From Psychrobacter sp. Ps6 (GTDB lineage: Bacteria > Pseudomonadota > Gammaproteobacteria > Pseudomonadales > Moraxellaceae): a stretch of DNA of 64,000 nucleotides. Below, piece by piece: positions 1 through 9,535 of this stretch; position 1 is the first letter of the stretch, and every line of letters begins with the position of its first letter. Both the position numbers and the translations under genes were made by a program. The notes below the pieces were generated by a model that ran no database searches, was not told where the DNA came from, and saw only the letters and a list, made by a program, of their open reading frames with translations. The stretch covers positions 310,001 through 374,000 of the forward strand of contig NZ_JADQAI010000001.1 in assembly GCF_022129235.1 (NCBI RefSeq), written 5' to 3'.

Positions 1-2
1 GC

Positions 3-1250
3 ATCCTAAGAGCACAAGTGACAGGTCATGATGAGCAAGCCGCGCGTCAAGCCCGCTATAACGTCATGCGCGCGCATATCAATCAAGACGATGTATTGCT
101 ATTAGGGCATCACGCCGATGACCAAGCCGAAACAGTGCTGATGCGCTTGATCCAAGGAGCTGGTGTGAATGGTCTGTCAGGCATGCAGCCATGGCGAGTA
201 CAAACCCAGCATGGGCGACGCAATGTATTATGGCGGCCTTGGCTTACGGTGCGGCGCGCCACGATTAGTAATTATGCCAAGCGCTTAGCATTGCCTTATA
301 TTGATGATCCGACTAATGACAGCGGTGATAATGTCCGTAGCGGACTGCGCCGCGATATCATGCCAGTACTGGCAACTTATAACCCAAATGTCATCGATAA
401 TATTGCCCGTAGTGCGCAGCTATTAGGCGATGCACAAGCCACTGTCAATGCTCAAGCTGAGCAAGATATGCAGCAGACGGTCAATGAAAGCCTACAGTTG
501 CCAGCTGCACAACGCGTGCTCAATATCGATACATTGCAATCATTACCTCTATATCGCCAGCGGCAACTACTGCATCATTGGTTGGGTCAAGACGAGCCAT
601 TACCGCCTGCTAAGCAGCTCGTCGATGACGTCTGCAACCTTACTCAGCGCAGCGACCATGATCACCAAACTGAGCTGTTTTGGCAAGGTCGCACGCACTC
701 CTATACCGTTCGCCGCTATCGTCAGCAAATCTATCGTCAAAGCAGTGAATGGTTGTCTTGGTTAGATAGACCATTGATGGAGCAAGCGCAGACATTATCG
801 TGTTTGGATTTGACAACAAATGACTCAGTAGACGGTGATTTTTTACTACTGACTGTTCGTCGTAGTGAAGACTATATCTGGCAGTTGCAAGTATATCCAG
901 ATGCGCTGGCAAGACTGATAGAAAGTCAGATAGGTGAGACAGCACTCAATGCAGTATTAAAGATAAAGCCATTAGATCGCAAGCAGCGTGTGCAGACAGC
1001 ACTGGCGACACGTCCACAGGAAGGCAAAAAACTGTATCAAACCCTTGGTATTCCATTGTGGCTGCGAGAAAGCTTGATTGTGGTCAGCGTAGCGTTTCTA
1101 GATAAAGAAAACGCTAAAAATGAGATACCCATCCTATTATTATCGCCTTTTGATAGGTGGATATTGAAAAATGACTTCTCGATCAATACCAAAAGTCTAG
1201 GTAGTGATATCGATGATGTTTTTAAGAATGTTCTAAGACAAACGGATTAG
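3..1250 (+). CDS. tilS: tRNA(Ile)-lysidine synthase, 5'-truncated by window edge
   Basis: TilS attaches lysine to C34 of the CAU-anticodon tRNA-Ile in an ATP-dependent reaction, converting it to an AUA reader; it acts in the cytoplasm. The reading frame is already open at base 3, so the gene starts before the window and the N-terminal SGGxDS P-loop is not visible. What is visible is the family motif HHADDQAETVLMRL (about 35 residues in), the conserved RPW (residues of WRPWL) and YIDDPTN segments that follow, and the C-terminal domain with GIPLWLRE near the end. The C-terminus is complete, ending at TAG 1248-1250. A GNAT gene converges on it after only 15 bases. The family assignment is firm; only the start is missing. 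Confidence 0.93.
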   Translation: MLRAQVTGHDEQAARQARYNVMRAHINQDDVLLLGHHADDQAETVLMRLIQGAGVNGLSGMQPWRVQTQHGRRNVLWRPWLTVRRATISNYAKRLALPYIDDPTNDSGDNVRSGLRRDIMPVLATYNPNVIDNIARSAQLLGDAQATVNAQAEQDMQQTVNESLQLPAAQRVLNIDTLQSLPLYRQRQLLHHWLGQDEPLPPAKQLVDDVCNLTQRSDHDHQTELFWQGRTHSYTVRRYRQQIYRQSSEWLSWLDRPLMEQAQTLSCLDLTTNDSVDGDFLLLTVRRSEDYIWQLQVYPDALARLIESQIGETALNAVLKIKPLDRKQRVQTALATRPQEGKKLYQTLGIPLWLRESLIVVSVAFLDKENAKNEIPILLLSPFDRWILKNDFSINTKSLGSDIDDVFKNVLRQTD

Positions 1251-1265
1251 ATGAACTAAAATCAT

Positions 1266-1784
1266 TTAGATAGTTAGAGGATCGGTATTTTTTATCATTT
1301 TAATATCTATTATTTTGGTGTTTTCATATATCTCCTCGTGACGCTCTGCACTCTGCTCAAAGCCATGTTTTTTATAAAAATTAATGGCGTTGATGTTGGT
1401 GTCTAAAACCCATAGATGAAAACGAGCTGCGGCATTAGCGGCTGTTATATCTTGCAATGAGGCTTTCATAAGCGCGCTGCCCATACCTTGATGTTGATAA
1501 GTAGGTAAAATATATAGCGTAGTGATTTCATAGCGCTCATCTTGAGAATGGTAACCGATGAAACCTGCAATGGTATTACCGTCTTGTGCTACCCAAACCT
1601 CTACTTCGGGTTGACGCAATATCTGTTCCCACATGGCTGTTTTTTTAGTCAGGTTATTTATCTCATTGATATAAGAGATGGGCAAAAGGTCTAAGTAAGT
1701 ATCATGCCAACTATAGACATGTACTTTTGCAATATCTGAGAAGTCTTTTCGAGTGGCCTTACGAATAAAAAACATATTTGACAC
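1266..1784 (-). CDS. GNAT family N-acetyltransferase
   Basis: A 172-residue protein with the single-domain GNAT fold, predicted to move an acetyl group from acetyl-CoA to an amine of unknown identity. The acetyl-CoA binding loop is seen as LYILPTYQHQGMGSALM (Q-x-x-G-x-G/A type, about residues 91-107). It is followed by the typical INFYKKHGFE motif (about residues 132-141), where GNAT proteins place the catalytic or CoA-contact Tyr. The N-terminal IRKATRKDF is the usual first strand. Translation could start at residue 1 or at Met4 (MFFIRK). It converges on tilS, has no operon partner, and its substrate cannot be read from sequence. Confidence 0.8.
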   Translation of the reverse strand: MSNMFFIRKATRKDFSDIAKVHVYSWHDTYLDLLPISYINEINNLTKKTAMWEQILRQPEVEVWVAQDGNTIAGFIGYHSQDERYEITTLYILPTYQHQGMGSALMKASLQDITAANAAARFHLWVLDTNINAINFYKKHGFEQSAERHEEIYENTKIIDIKMIKNTDPLTI

Positions 1785-1994
1785 CTCAAAATATTTTATA
1801 AAAACTATTTCTCAATCTAACAGCTAAACCATGTCATAGTCGACGCCAGTTACGTGTTTCAACTAGGTTTACTACCGTTGTAGACGGCAGGAATTTATCA
1901 AACGATACTAGGAGCAGTATGATAAACTGAGTGTCGTTTTATATATCAGTATGTTACGTTGAATACTTTTAAATTTTGTGACTAGGAGACAAGT

Positions 1995-2828
1995 ATGTCG
2001 GTATTAGATAATAAGAAAATCAGTTTTATTGGTGGCGGAAACATGGCGCAAGCGCTTATTAGCGGGCTTGTGGGCTGCGGCATCGAACCAAACCTCATCA
2101 CGGTCGCCGATCCTAGCAGCGATATTCGTGAGCAACTAGCGGCTAAAGGTCTAAACACCGTTGACCCAATGGCGGATGCCAAATCTGCTGTGGTCGGTGC
2201 TGATATCGTGGTATTGGCAGTAAAACCACAAATGATGAAAGTGGTGGTTGGTGCTTTTGCTGATGCATTGGACAATCAGTTGGTCATCTCGGTTGCCGCA
2301 GGTTTGTCAACCGACCTATTGTCTAGCATGCTGGGTGGCTATAGTAATATCGTGCGCGCCATGCCAAACACGCCTTCGATGATTCAGATGGGTGCAACTG
2401 GCCTCTACGGTACAGATAATATCTCAGCCGAACAAAAAGCGTTGGCAACTGCGGTGATGGAAGCGTCAGGATTGGTCATGTGGGTCGATAACGAAGAACA
2501 TATGCATGCTGTTACTGCCGTGTCAGGCTCAGCGCCAGCGTACATGTTTTACTTCATCGAATCGATGGTCGACAAAGGCATTGCGCTAGGACTAGATACC
2601 GAGCAGGCGTCGGCACTGGCACTGCAAACCATGATAGGTGCGGCAAAAATGGCGATGAATAGTGAAGATGCGCCTGCTGAATTGCGCCGCAAAGTGACGT
2701 CTCCAAACGGTACCACCCAAGCAGCCGTTGAATCTATGCAAGCCAACGAGATTGGTCGCCAAATCGGTGAAGCTATGCAAGCTTGTTATGATCGTAGCCA
2801 AGCGCTTAGTGAAGAGATGAGTAAATAG
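1995..2828 (+). CDS. proC: Pyrroline-5-carboxylate reductase
   Basis: Catalyses the last step of proline synthesis, reducing 1-pyrroline-5-carboxylate with NAD(P)H in the cytoplasm. The 277-residue length is typical. The N-terminal Rossmann loop is FIGGGNMAQALISG (residues 10-23), and the C-terminal dimerisation domain carries the P5CR signature around SPNGTTQAAVESM (about residues 236-248). The start at 1995 is supported by AGGAG at 1984-1988. In many gammaproteobacteria proC lies with yggS and yggT. Here yggT follows on the same strand after 141 bases, but yggS is not in front of it. Confidence 0.96.
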   Translation: MSVLDNKKISFIGGGNMAQALISGLVGCGIEPNLITVADPSSDIREQLAAKGLNTVDPMADAKSAVVGADIVVLAVKPQMMKVVVGAFADALDNQLVISVAAGLSTDLLSSMLGGYSNIVRAMPNTPSMIQMGATGLYGTDNISAEQKALATAVMEASGLVMWVDNEEHMHAVTAVSGSAPAYMFYFIESMVDKGIALGLDTEQASALALQTMIGAAKMAMNSEDAPAELRRKVTSPNGTTQAAVESMQANEIGRQIGEAMQACYDRSQALSEEMSK

Positions 2829-2864
2829 TTATTAGTTAGTAATTAATAAGTAACGACCCAAAAA

Positions 2865-2891
2865 GTAGGTCAGGCTAAACAGCTGACCTAC
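2865..2891. repeat. Hairpin between proC and yggT
   Basis: A perfect 9-bp inverted repeat (GTAGGTCAG / CTGACCTAC) with a 9-base loop lies in the proC-yggT spacer. On the + strand no T-run follows it. On the minus strand it is followed by five Ts, so formally it is an intrinsic terminator for leftward transcription, although no leftward gene lies immediately upstream. On the + strand it may act as an mRNA stabiliser or processing site. Confidence 0.5.
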
Positions 2892-2969
2892 ATTGCATGA
2901 TGATTCGCATCTGATAATGACAGTTGTCATCCTAAAATCTGTCAACAATGTCCCATTGAGTAGCCCTTC

Positions 2970-3539
2970 ATGAACAACATATTATTTCAAGTTTTTGATC
3001 TGGTCACCACATTCGCTATGATGCTGGTGTTTATTCGTTTTATGCTGCAATTTGCAGGGATGGATGCGCGCAACCCGATGATTGCACCTGCCTATAAAGC
3101 GACCCATATCGTCGATGTGTTTGGGCGTATCTTCCCAACGGTCGGACAGGGACGTATTAGCATTGCGGCTATCGTTTTGATGTTTTTGATTCGTCTGATT
3201 GACATCTCTGGAAAAGCAGCATTGACGCATCAAGGGATTGCCCCTGTGCCGCTATTTTTCACTGGTACGATCAGCCTAGTGTTAGACTTTTTACGTATGT
3301 GTCGCTATTTGGTGATTGGGTCTATTATCGTCAGCTGGATCGTGGTGTTTACCCAATCACAGCATCCTATTATTGGTATTATTATGAGCTTAGCGGAGCC
3401 GATACTAGAGCCGTTTCGTCGTATTACGCCAAACTTAGGGATGCTTGATTTGTCACCGATGGTTGCCTTCTTTGTTTTTTATCTGCTTGAGATATTCATC
3501 GGTGGATTGGCTGCGAATTTCATGCCTATGTTGGGTTAA
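2970..3539 (+). CDS. YggT family membrane protein
   Basis: An inner-membrane protein of 189 residues with two YGGT domains, each a pair of hydrophobic helices (about residues 5-25 and 60-80, then 95-125 and 160-185). The second repeat shows the usual SWIVVFTQSQHPI ... LAEPILEPFRRITPNLGMLDLSPMV pattern (given here as two pieces), with the conserved EP-x-L-x-P-x-R-R motif. The family's biochemical role is poorly defined; links to osmotic tolerance and cell-envelope maintenance have been reported. Its position after proC is the conserved genomic context. No strong Shine-Dalgarno sequence is seen before the ATG. Confidence 0.88.
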   Translation: MNNILFQVFDLVTTFAMMLVFIRFMLQFAGMDARNPMIAPAYKATHIVDVFGRIFPTVGQGRISIAAIVLMFLIRLIDISGKAALTHQGIAPVPLFFTGTISLVLDFLRMCRYLVIGSIIVSWIVVFTQSQHPIIGIIMSLAEPILEPFRRITPNLGMLDLSPMVAFFVFYLLEIFIGGLAANFMPMLG

Positions 3540-3590
3540 GCAATATTTTGCAGCAATAAATAAACCATGCATATTGTCAGATCTTTGACT

Positions 3591-3626
3591 AAAAAGGCGC
3601 ACTATAAAATATAGAGCGCCTTTTTT
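3591..3626 (+). terminator. Rho-independent terminator after yggT (bidirectional)
   Basis: AAAAAGGCGC and GCGCCTTTTTT flank an inner CTATA/TATAG stem, ending in a T-run at 3621-3626. The element lies between convergent yggT and thiD and could serve both strands. Confidence 0.85.
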
Positions 3627-3678
3627 ATGTCTGCTATTGATGAACGTTAATACTTTATGTTGTTACTTTATAAAGACA

Positions 3679-4512
<834 letters not shown>

Positions 4513-4718
4513 CTATAGCCACCTACTACCAAAAAATCTATCTCAGTCTAGTACCTATAGATTAAGTATAAAATATCAGAAAAAATGAGACTGTTCTGAG
4601 TTATCAATTTAGCAGTGGCACTTTTCTGCAATATGGCGTAATTTTAAGTATTAAAAGGCGATAAAAGTATTTATATCGATAATTATGAGAAAAGCTGGAT
4701 TAAATCGGTAGACAAGGC

Positions 4719-4746
4719 TTGCAATTCGTTTTGGCTTTGCTATAAT
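4719..4746 (+). promoter_or_regulatory. Sigma70-type promoter of tRNA-Ser
   Basis: TTGCAA at 4719-4724 and a perfect TATAAT at 4741-4746, separated by 16 bases, followed by a GC-rich discriminator. The tRNA begins 77 bases downstream. The rest of the thiD-tRNA gap (4474-4823) holds the thiD 5' region and no ORF I can support. Confidence 0.7.
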
Positions 4747-4823
4747 ACTCGCCCACGGCATAAGACGTATTGTTAGCATCAATACTATGTTTATAGATTT
4801 TTTATAGATGTCTTAAATCGTTA

Positions 4824-4913
4824 GGTGAAGTGGGTGAGTGGCTGAAACCAGTTCCCTGCTAAGGAACCATACGTGTAAGCGTATCGAGGGTTCGAATCCC
4901 TCCTTCACCGCCA
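4824..4913 (+). tRNA. tRNA-Ser(GCT)
   Basis: A type II tRNA with a long variable arm and encoded CCA. The acceptor stem is GGTGAAG / CTTCACC, the anticodon stem GTTCC / GGAAC, the anticodon GCT at 4858-4860, the variable arm around ACGTGTAAGCGT and the T-loop TTCGAAT. It reads AGC/AGU serine codons. Confidence 0.96.
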
Positions 4914-5010
4914 TTTATTCAGTTATTATTAGAGTAGTAACGCAGCATATTGCGTTAAACATTCTTAATAATTAAATCAAAAAATATTTTGTTTTTAATT
5001 AAAAAAGATG

Positions 5011-5038
5011 TTGACACAAGCGATATTATCTATATAAT
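5011..5038 (+). promoter_or_regulatory. Strong sigma70 promoter of tRNA-Arg
   Basis: Consensus TTGACA at 5011-5016 and TATAAT at 5033-5038 with a 16-base spacer, about 58 bases before the tRNA. It lies in an AT-rich stretch (4980-5040) that may act as an UP element. Confidence 0.85.
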
Positions 5039-5096
5039 AGCCAACCTAATTTACTGAAATTGTTTTTAACAACTCGGTAAATGATTTGCAAAGTAC

Positions 5097-5173
5097 GCGC
5101 TTGTAGCTCAGTTGGATAGAGCACTTGGCTACGAACTAAGGGGTCGGGAGTTCGAATCTCTCCAAGCGCACCA
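5097..5173 (+). tRNA. tRNA-Arg(ACG)
   Basis: Acceptor stem GCGCTTG / CAAGCGC, anticodon stem CTTGG / CTAAG, anticodon ACG at 5131-5133 (A34 presumably deaminated to inosine to read CGU/CGC/CGA), T-loop TTCGAAT, and CCA encoded at 5171-5173. Confidence 0.96.
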
Positions 5174-5193
5174 TTTGCATAATCAACTAAATC

Positions 5194-5227
5194 AATCGCC
5201 TGTCTTATGACAATTGGCGATTTTTTT
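5194..5227 (+). terminator. Terminator after tRNA-Arg
   Basis: AATCGCC pairs with GGCGATT, with an inner TGTC/GACA stem, followed by a run of seven Ts at 5221-5227. Confidence 0.85.
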
Positions 5228-5426
5228 ATGTCTGCAGTTTTTGTGTTTTAGCATTGTCTTTTGCTTAGTGACTTTAAGGATTTTGGTTTTGTGATTTTAT
5301 ATTGGCCACATCATAGCCATCCTATGTGATTAGGATGATTAGACAGTCATCTAGGATAATGTACGATAGACCAGTCATTTACGGTACAATAGCGTTACTA
5401 TTCACTGCTTGCTATGAGCTCGTACC

Positions 5427-6089
5427 ATGTCAAAAAGTTCCTCTAAACGCCCGTCAAAGTCTATTAGCAAATCAAAGCCGCAACCCAGCGCTTTTGCACA
5501 GCAAGATCCTAATGAAGAGCCCACTATTGCCAAGCCCATGGTTCGTGTCGTGGCCATTCTGTATGATGGCATGTTGATTCTGGCTTTACTGTTTTTGGTG
5601 GGTACGATATTGACCGTAGTTGGCACGCTGCTAACGATGGAGACGGGTACCGAGTCTTCACAGGCCCAGTCGCTACCACTTTGGTATCAAAATGCCATTA
5701 TGACGCCGTCGTTTGTGCTGACACTGGTGGCATTTTATGGGATATTTTGGCGTCGTGGTGGTCAGACATTGGGGATGCAGACATGGCGGCTCAAAACTAT
5801 CAATGATGCTGGGCAATGGCTCACGTGGGGGCAGTCGTTCAAGCGTATCTTGGCGGCTTGTTTGATGCCGTTACTCTTCGGCATTATCGGTAGTCTTATT
5901 GATGGGTCACGCGCCGCCCTATTAGCCAGCGCGTTTCTTGGATTGGTATTCAACTATGTTTTTTGTCTGTTTAACCCTCGCGGTCTCGCAGTACAGGATA
6001 TGCTATCCAACACCATTACCCTAAAAATGCCAAAAGTAGCACATGAAGGGTTATGGCGTGGCTTTAGAAATCGTAAGAAAAAGTCTTAG
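5427..6089 (+). CDS. RDD family membrane protein
   Basis: A 220-residue predicted inner-membrane protein. After a Ser/Lys-rich cytoplasmic N-terminus (about 35 residues), the RDD domain begins with MVRVVAILYDGMLILALL (Arg and Asp of the family signature). It continues with hydrophobic helices at about residues 45-70, 90-108, 142-160 and 165-185, and contains the typical GGQTLGMQTWRLKT loop before the third helix. RDD proteins have been linked to ion transport and osmotic stress, but a specific activity cannot be read here. No strong ribosome-binding site precedes the ATG. The gene converges on the antiporter gene with a 46-base gap. Confidence 0.85.
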   Translation: MSKSSSKRPSKSISKSKPQPSAFAQQDPNEEPTIAKPMVRVVAILYDGMLILALLFLVGTILTVVGTLLTMETGTESSQAQSLPLWYQNAIMTPSFVLTLVAFYGIFWRRGGQTLGMQTWRLKTINDAGQWLTWGQSFKRILAACLMPLLFGIIGSLIDGSRAALLASAFLGLVFNYVFCLFNPRGLAVQDMLSNTITLKMPKVAHEGLWRGFRNRKKKS

Positions 6090-6135
6090 GATTATACAAT
6101 AGCCAGCAAGGCTCAAAACATACAAAAGTGAAAAA

Positions 6136-7113
6136 TTATATACTAACGCTTTGAATCAGCCATGCAGTATAACCGACAAAGAAAAGCACCAACGAAGCGC
6201 CTGATGGGCGACCGAACTGGCGCTTCGTGGTAAAGGCAAACACACACAGCGCAACGAGTAATATCGTCAGTAGCCCCATTGCCATCACATCGCGCGATAA
6301 AATCACGGGATCAGCAGAAATAGGGGCAATGACCGTTGCTAGGCCTACGACCGCCAAGGTATTAAAAACATTCGAACCAATGATATTACCCAATGCCATA
6401 TCGTGTTCGCCTTTACGCGCTGCTGACAAGCTTGATACCAGCTCAGGTAGTGATGTACCAACCGCCACAATCGTCAAGCCAATAATGAGCTCACTGAGAC
6501 CCCATAGCGTTGCTAACTCAACGGCTCCCCAGACGATCGCCCGCGAGCTGATGACCAGCATCAGCATGCCAAGTAGTAAGCTACCAAGTCCACGCGCAAT
6601 GCTTAGCTCTGTCTCATCTGGATCTGCGCCATCAGCAATATCATCTTCGTGCTCATGATAGCCTTCACGGATGCTTAGCACGATCTGTAGCCCCAATACG
6701 GCAAACAATAACACCAGTAATATGAGACCATCCGCTTGGCTCAACATGCCATCACGTAGCTGCCATGCGGCGATGGCGGTGATTAGCAGTAGTAGCGGCA
6801 GGTCACGCTTTACGATGCCTTTACGGATGATAATAGGGCTAATCAGTACGGTTGCGCCGAGTACCAAAGCAATATTAATAATATTAGAGCCATAAGCATT
6901 GCCCAAAGCCAGCTCAGGGCTACCTTCTAGCGCTGCCAACACTGACACCACCATTTCAGGCGCTGACGTGCCGATACCCAATATCAAAACACCGATTAAG
7001 AAACTCGGTACACTAAACTTTTTTGCCAGTGCTGTCGCCCCATCAATAAAGACATCGGCACTCCAAACCAAAATTGCTAACCCAATCAGTATTGCAATCA
7101 CTGCCAACCACAT
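6136..7113 (-). CDS. CaCA-family calcium/sodium antiporter (YrbG-like)
   Basis: An inner-membrane cation exchanger of 325 residues with about ten hydrophobic helices in two inverted halves. Each half carries a CaCA alpha-repeat: GTSAPEMVVSVLAA followed by GNAYGSNIINIALVLG in the N-half, and VGTSLPELVSSLSAA followed by GNIIGSNVFNTLAVVG in the C-half, with the acidic Glu of each PE motif present. An acidic cytoplasmic loop (HEHEDDIADGADPDETE) lies between the halves, as in YrbG. The length matches the family. The exact ion pair (Ca2+/Na+ or other) is inferred from family membership. It is probably monocistronic. Confidence 0.92.
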   Translation of the reverse strand: MWLAVIAILIGLAILVWSADVFIDGATALAKKFSVPSFLIGVLILGIGTSAPEMVVSVLAALEGSPELALGNAYGSNIINIALVLGATVLISPIIIRKGIVKRDLPLLLLITAIAAWQLRDGMLSQADGLILLVLLFAVLGLQIVLSIREGYHEHEDDIADGADPDETELSIARGLGSLLLGMLMLVISSRAIVWGAVELATLWGLSELIIGLTIVAVGTSLPELVSSLSAARKGEHDMALGNIIGSNVFNTLAVVGLATVIAPISADPVILSRDVMAMGLLTILLVALCVFAFTTKRQFGRPSGASLVLFFVGYTAWLIQSVSI

Positions 7114-7169
7114 CGGTATGTTTCCTTGTATCTGATGAGAAATATGAGTTTAATAGAGAAAAATCGCGT

Positions 7170-7204
7170 AAAAAAAGCCGAATCTTGATTTAGATTCAGC
7201 TTTC
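7170..7204 (-). terminator. Terminator downstream of panD
   Basis: On the minus strand AAAGC(T)GAATCT pairs with AGATTC(G)GC, followed by a run of seven Ts. It lies about 100 bases after the panD stop codon and before the antiporter gene. Confidence 0.75.
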
Positions 7205-7301
7205 CCTTTAGCATCGAGATTTTTAGTAATAATAGCAGTTAATTCAAAGATGTAACTTTATGTTTATCTTAAATTTACCAAAACCTCACCATCCTGTCAT
7301 A

Positions 7302-7682
7302 TTAAGCAACCTGTACAGGAATGATATTTGCTGTGTCTTTAACGGTATTGTCTTCGTTGCAATAGACCAGTTTTGGCTGATACGTCGATGCTTCAACTTC
7401 ATCAAAATGCGCGTAAGCACAAATAATGACGATATCGCCCAAATCTGCCATATGAGCCGCAGCACCATTCAATGAGATAATACCAGAGCCCGCCTCAGCA
7501 CGGATAGCATAGGTGCGAAAGCGCTTGCCATTGGTCACATTATAGATATCGATAGATTCGTTTTCACGTAGACCAGCTAGGTCTAGTAGATCACCATCGA
7601 TACCGCATGAGCCTTCATAGTGAAGCTCAGCATGGGTAACGCGAGCACGGTGTAATTTGCATTTAAGCATATTAAGTAGCAT
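7302..7682 (-). CDS. panD: Aspartate 1-decarboxylase
   Basis: A pyruvoyl enzyme that makes beta-alanine from L-aspartate for pantothenate and CoA. It is 126 residues long, as expected. The self-cleavage site Gly24-Ser25 lies in HYEGSCGID; Ser25 becomes the pyruvoyl group. Catalytic and substrate residues Lys9, Arg54, Thr57 and Tyr58 occupy the same numbers as in the E. coli enzyme. The start ATG at 7682 is preceded by GGAAG. It lies downstream of pth on the same strand. panB and panC are not in the window. Confidence 0.97.
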   Translation of the reverse strand: MLLNMLKCKLHRARVTHAELHYEGSCGIDGDLLDLAGLRENESIDIYNVTNGKRFRTYAIRAEAGSGIISLNGAAAHMADLGDIVIICAYAHFDEVEASTYQPKLVYCNEDNTVKDTANIIPVQVA

Positions 7683-7782
7683 AGGTTGCTTCCTTAGCGT
7701 AACTGATATTAAATAACTAAATCAAAAGGTTAATGGGGACAAACCTGCCAAAATAAAAGGCTATCACCATAGAGGCAATATT

Positions 7783-8364
7783 TTATTCAGGTAATTTAAA
7801 GCCATTGATTTGTGAACGTGCTTTTTCGATATCACCATCTAGCAATAGTGGGAGCGCGTCAAAAGCCGCACTTAACGCGCTGTCAATGGCGATTTGCTCA
7901 TCGGGAGACGCTTTTGAGAGCACATGTCCACTGACTTTAGATTTGTGACCAGGATGGCCGATACCCACACGCAGACGATGAAAGTCATTACCGATATGCG
8001 GCGTAATATCACGCAGGCCATTGTGACCACCGTGACCACCGTCGGTTTTGAGCTTAATGCTACCAGCTGGAATATCGAGCTCATCATGAGCAATCAATAA
8101 CTCGTCGTTTTTGATGCCATAAAAATTTACCATAGGCACGACTGACTGACCAGATTTATTCATAAACGTCAGAGGCATAAGTAAACGCACATCAGAGCCA
8201 TGAATGTGCCCACGTCCTGTTACCCCATGAAATTTTTTGTCAGGGGAGAGCGTAATGTTGAACTGCTGCGCCAAATGATGGACAAACCAAAATCCGGCAT
8301 TATGACGCGTAAACATATACTGCTGACCAGGATTACCAAGACCGACAATAAGCTTTATGGCCAT
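7783..8364 (-). CDS. pth: Peptidyl-tRNA hydrolase
   Basis: Releases tRNA from peptidyl-tRNAs that drop off the ribosome. Using the ATG at 8364 gives 193 residues, the family length; the frame is open further upstream, but this Met begins the conserved AIKLIVGLGNPG and has AGGGTG before it. Catalytic residues are visible: Asn11 (GNPG), His21 (TRHNAGF), Asn69 (FMNKSG) and Asp94 (HDELDIP). It lies downstream of rplY on the same strand, as in other gammaproteobacteria, but a terminator-like hairpin stands between them, so it may rely partly on readthrough or its own promoter. Confidence 0.96.
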   Translation of the reverse strand: MAIKLIVGLGNPGQQYMFTRHNAGFWFVHHLAQQFNITLSPDKKFHGVTGRGHIHGSDVRLLMPLTFMNKSGQSVVPMVNFYGIKNDELLIAHDELDIPAGSIKLKTDGGHGGHNGLRDITPHIGNDFHRLRVGIGHPGHKSKVSGHVLSKASPDEQIAIDSALSAAFDALPLLLDGDIEKARSQINGFKLPE

Positions 8365-8444
8365 AAAAACACCCTGCTTAAATTTGATAAATAAGGATAA
8401 GGTTTGAAATATCGATAGATAGTATATTCTCAAACCTTACTTAC

Positions 8445-8477
8445 AAAAACAGCAGGAGATTTCAAATCACCTGCTGT
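8445..8477 (-). terminator. Terminator between rplY and pth
   Basis: A perfect 8-bp stem ACAGCAGG / CCTGCTGT with a 13-base loop. Read on the minus strand it is followed by TTTTTG. It should reduce pth expression relative to rplY. Confidence 0.75.
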
Positions 8478-8541
8478 CTTCTTAACTAAACGAGTCTGTC
8501 ACTACATAGCGCAATATGAGTCGCTACCTAGACATAGTATA

Positions 8542-9231
8542 CTACTCGTCGTCTTTGCTTTCTTCAGCATCAGCGTCGTCGTTTTGCTCAGTTGCTGGTA
8601 CTTCATCAGCATCAACGTCGTCAGCATCTTCGTCAACTTCTTCAACCGTTGGTGGCTGCATGTTAACGATAGTACGGTCATGGCCGTCTTCTAGCTCAAG
8701 CTCATGAATCACAACGCCTTCAGGAAGTTTGATGTCTGATAGACGGAACAAATCACCGATTTCCATACCAGATACATCTACTTCTAGATATTCAGGTAAC
8801 TGTGATGGTAAGCAGATAACTTCGATATCAGATACTAGGGTAGATAGTACACCAGCAGCAGCTGTACCTGGCGCTTCTTCACGACCAACAAAATGCACAG
8901 GAACGTTCATGTGGATTTTTTGACCTTTTACAACGCGCTGGAAGTCAGCATGCATTGGGAAGCCTTTAGCAGGATGACGCTGCAAGTCTTTGATAACGGC
9001 TTGATGCTCGGTACCGTCAACATTGATGGTCAAGATGTGTGAGAAAAATGCTTCAAACTCAAGTGCTTTTACTAGCTCGTTGATTTTGATAGAGATCGCT
9101 GTTGGCTCTTCATTACCACCATAGATGATAGCAGGAACTAGGTTCTGCTTACGTAGGCGGCGGCTCGCACCTTTACCTTGGGTTTCAGCAGAACGATCAG
9201 TAGCGTTTAGTTCAAAATGATTATTGCTCAT
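8542..9231 (-). CDS. rplY: 50S ribosomal protein L25 / general stress protein Ctc (long form)
   Basis: Binds 5S rRNA in the large subunit. The protein is 229 residues from the ATG at 9231; the open frame extends upstream, but SNNHFELNAT begins the conserved L25 domain and AGGA precedes this ATG. Residues 1-95 form the L25 domain (KGASRRLRKQNLVPAIIYGG, here exactly 20 residues). Residues 100-190 form the TL5/CTC C-terminal beta domain. The last ~40 residues are a highly acidic Asp/Glu tail, common in long L25 forms. It lies between prs and pth in the conserved order. A promoter and folded leader of about 250 bases precede it. Confidence 0.95.
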   Translation of the reverse strand: MSNNHFELNATDRSAETQGKGASRRLRKQNLVPAIIYGGNEEPTAISIKINELVKALEFEAFFSHILTINVDGTEHQAVIKDLQRHPAKGFPMHADFQRVVKGQKIHMNVPVHFVGREEAPGTAAAGVLSTLVSDIEVICLPSQLPEYLEVDVSGMEIGDLFRLSDIKLPEGVVIHELELEDGHDRTIVNMQPPTVEEVDEDADDVDADEVPATEQNDDADAEESKDDE

Positions 9232-9424
9232 GGATATAATCCTATAAAAAGAATGATGAAGTGTCTGGTCATAAAAAAGTGGATTTGCGACCAATCCACT
9301 AATACGTGATGAGAGCTAATATCTATCGTTGCGTATAAATGACACAACTATCGATGTTAGCCATTTGCTTATAACAATGATTTTTATAGTAAAAATTACC
9401 ACAATAGCCATTATTATTCAGCAT

Positions 9425-9477
9425 GATCAGCACTTTTGATAATGCTGGCCTGATTGAATAAAACAAAAGGTCAGCAC
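9425..9477 (-). promoter_or_regulatory. Folded rplY leader: mutually exclusive hairpins
   Basis: In the rplY leader RNA three short segments, A (GTGCTGACC, 9469-9477), B (GGCCAGCAT, 9442-9450) and C (GTGCTGATC, 9425-9433), are arranged so that B can pair with either A or C. No T-run follows C, so it is not a classic attenuator. It could be a binding site for L25 itself. Seen by eye only. Confidence 0.35.
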
Positions 9478-9485
9478 AGGCGCGC

Positions 9486-9514
9486 ATTATACGGGATTTT
9501 GTAGTAATAATAAA
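9486..9514 (-). promoter_or_regulatory. Probable rplY promoter
   Basis: On the minus strand a perfect TATAAT (9486-9491) is followed by a GC-rich discriminator (GCGCGCC), typical of stringently controlled ribosomal promoters. The -35 (TTTATT, 9509-9514) is weak. The predicted leader before the rplY ATG is about 250 bases. Confidence 0.6.
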
Positions 9515-9535
9515 GACCTACGCAAAGTACCTACA

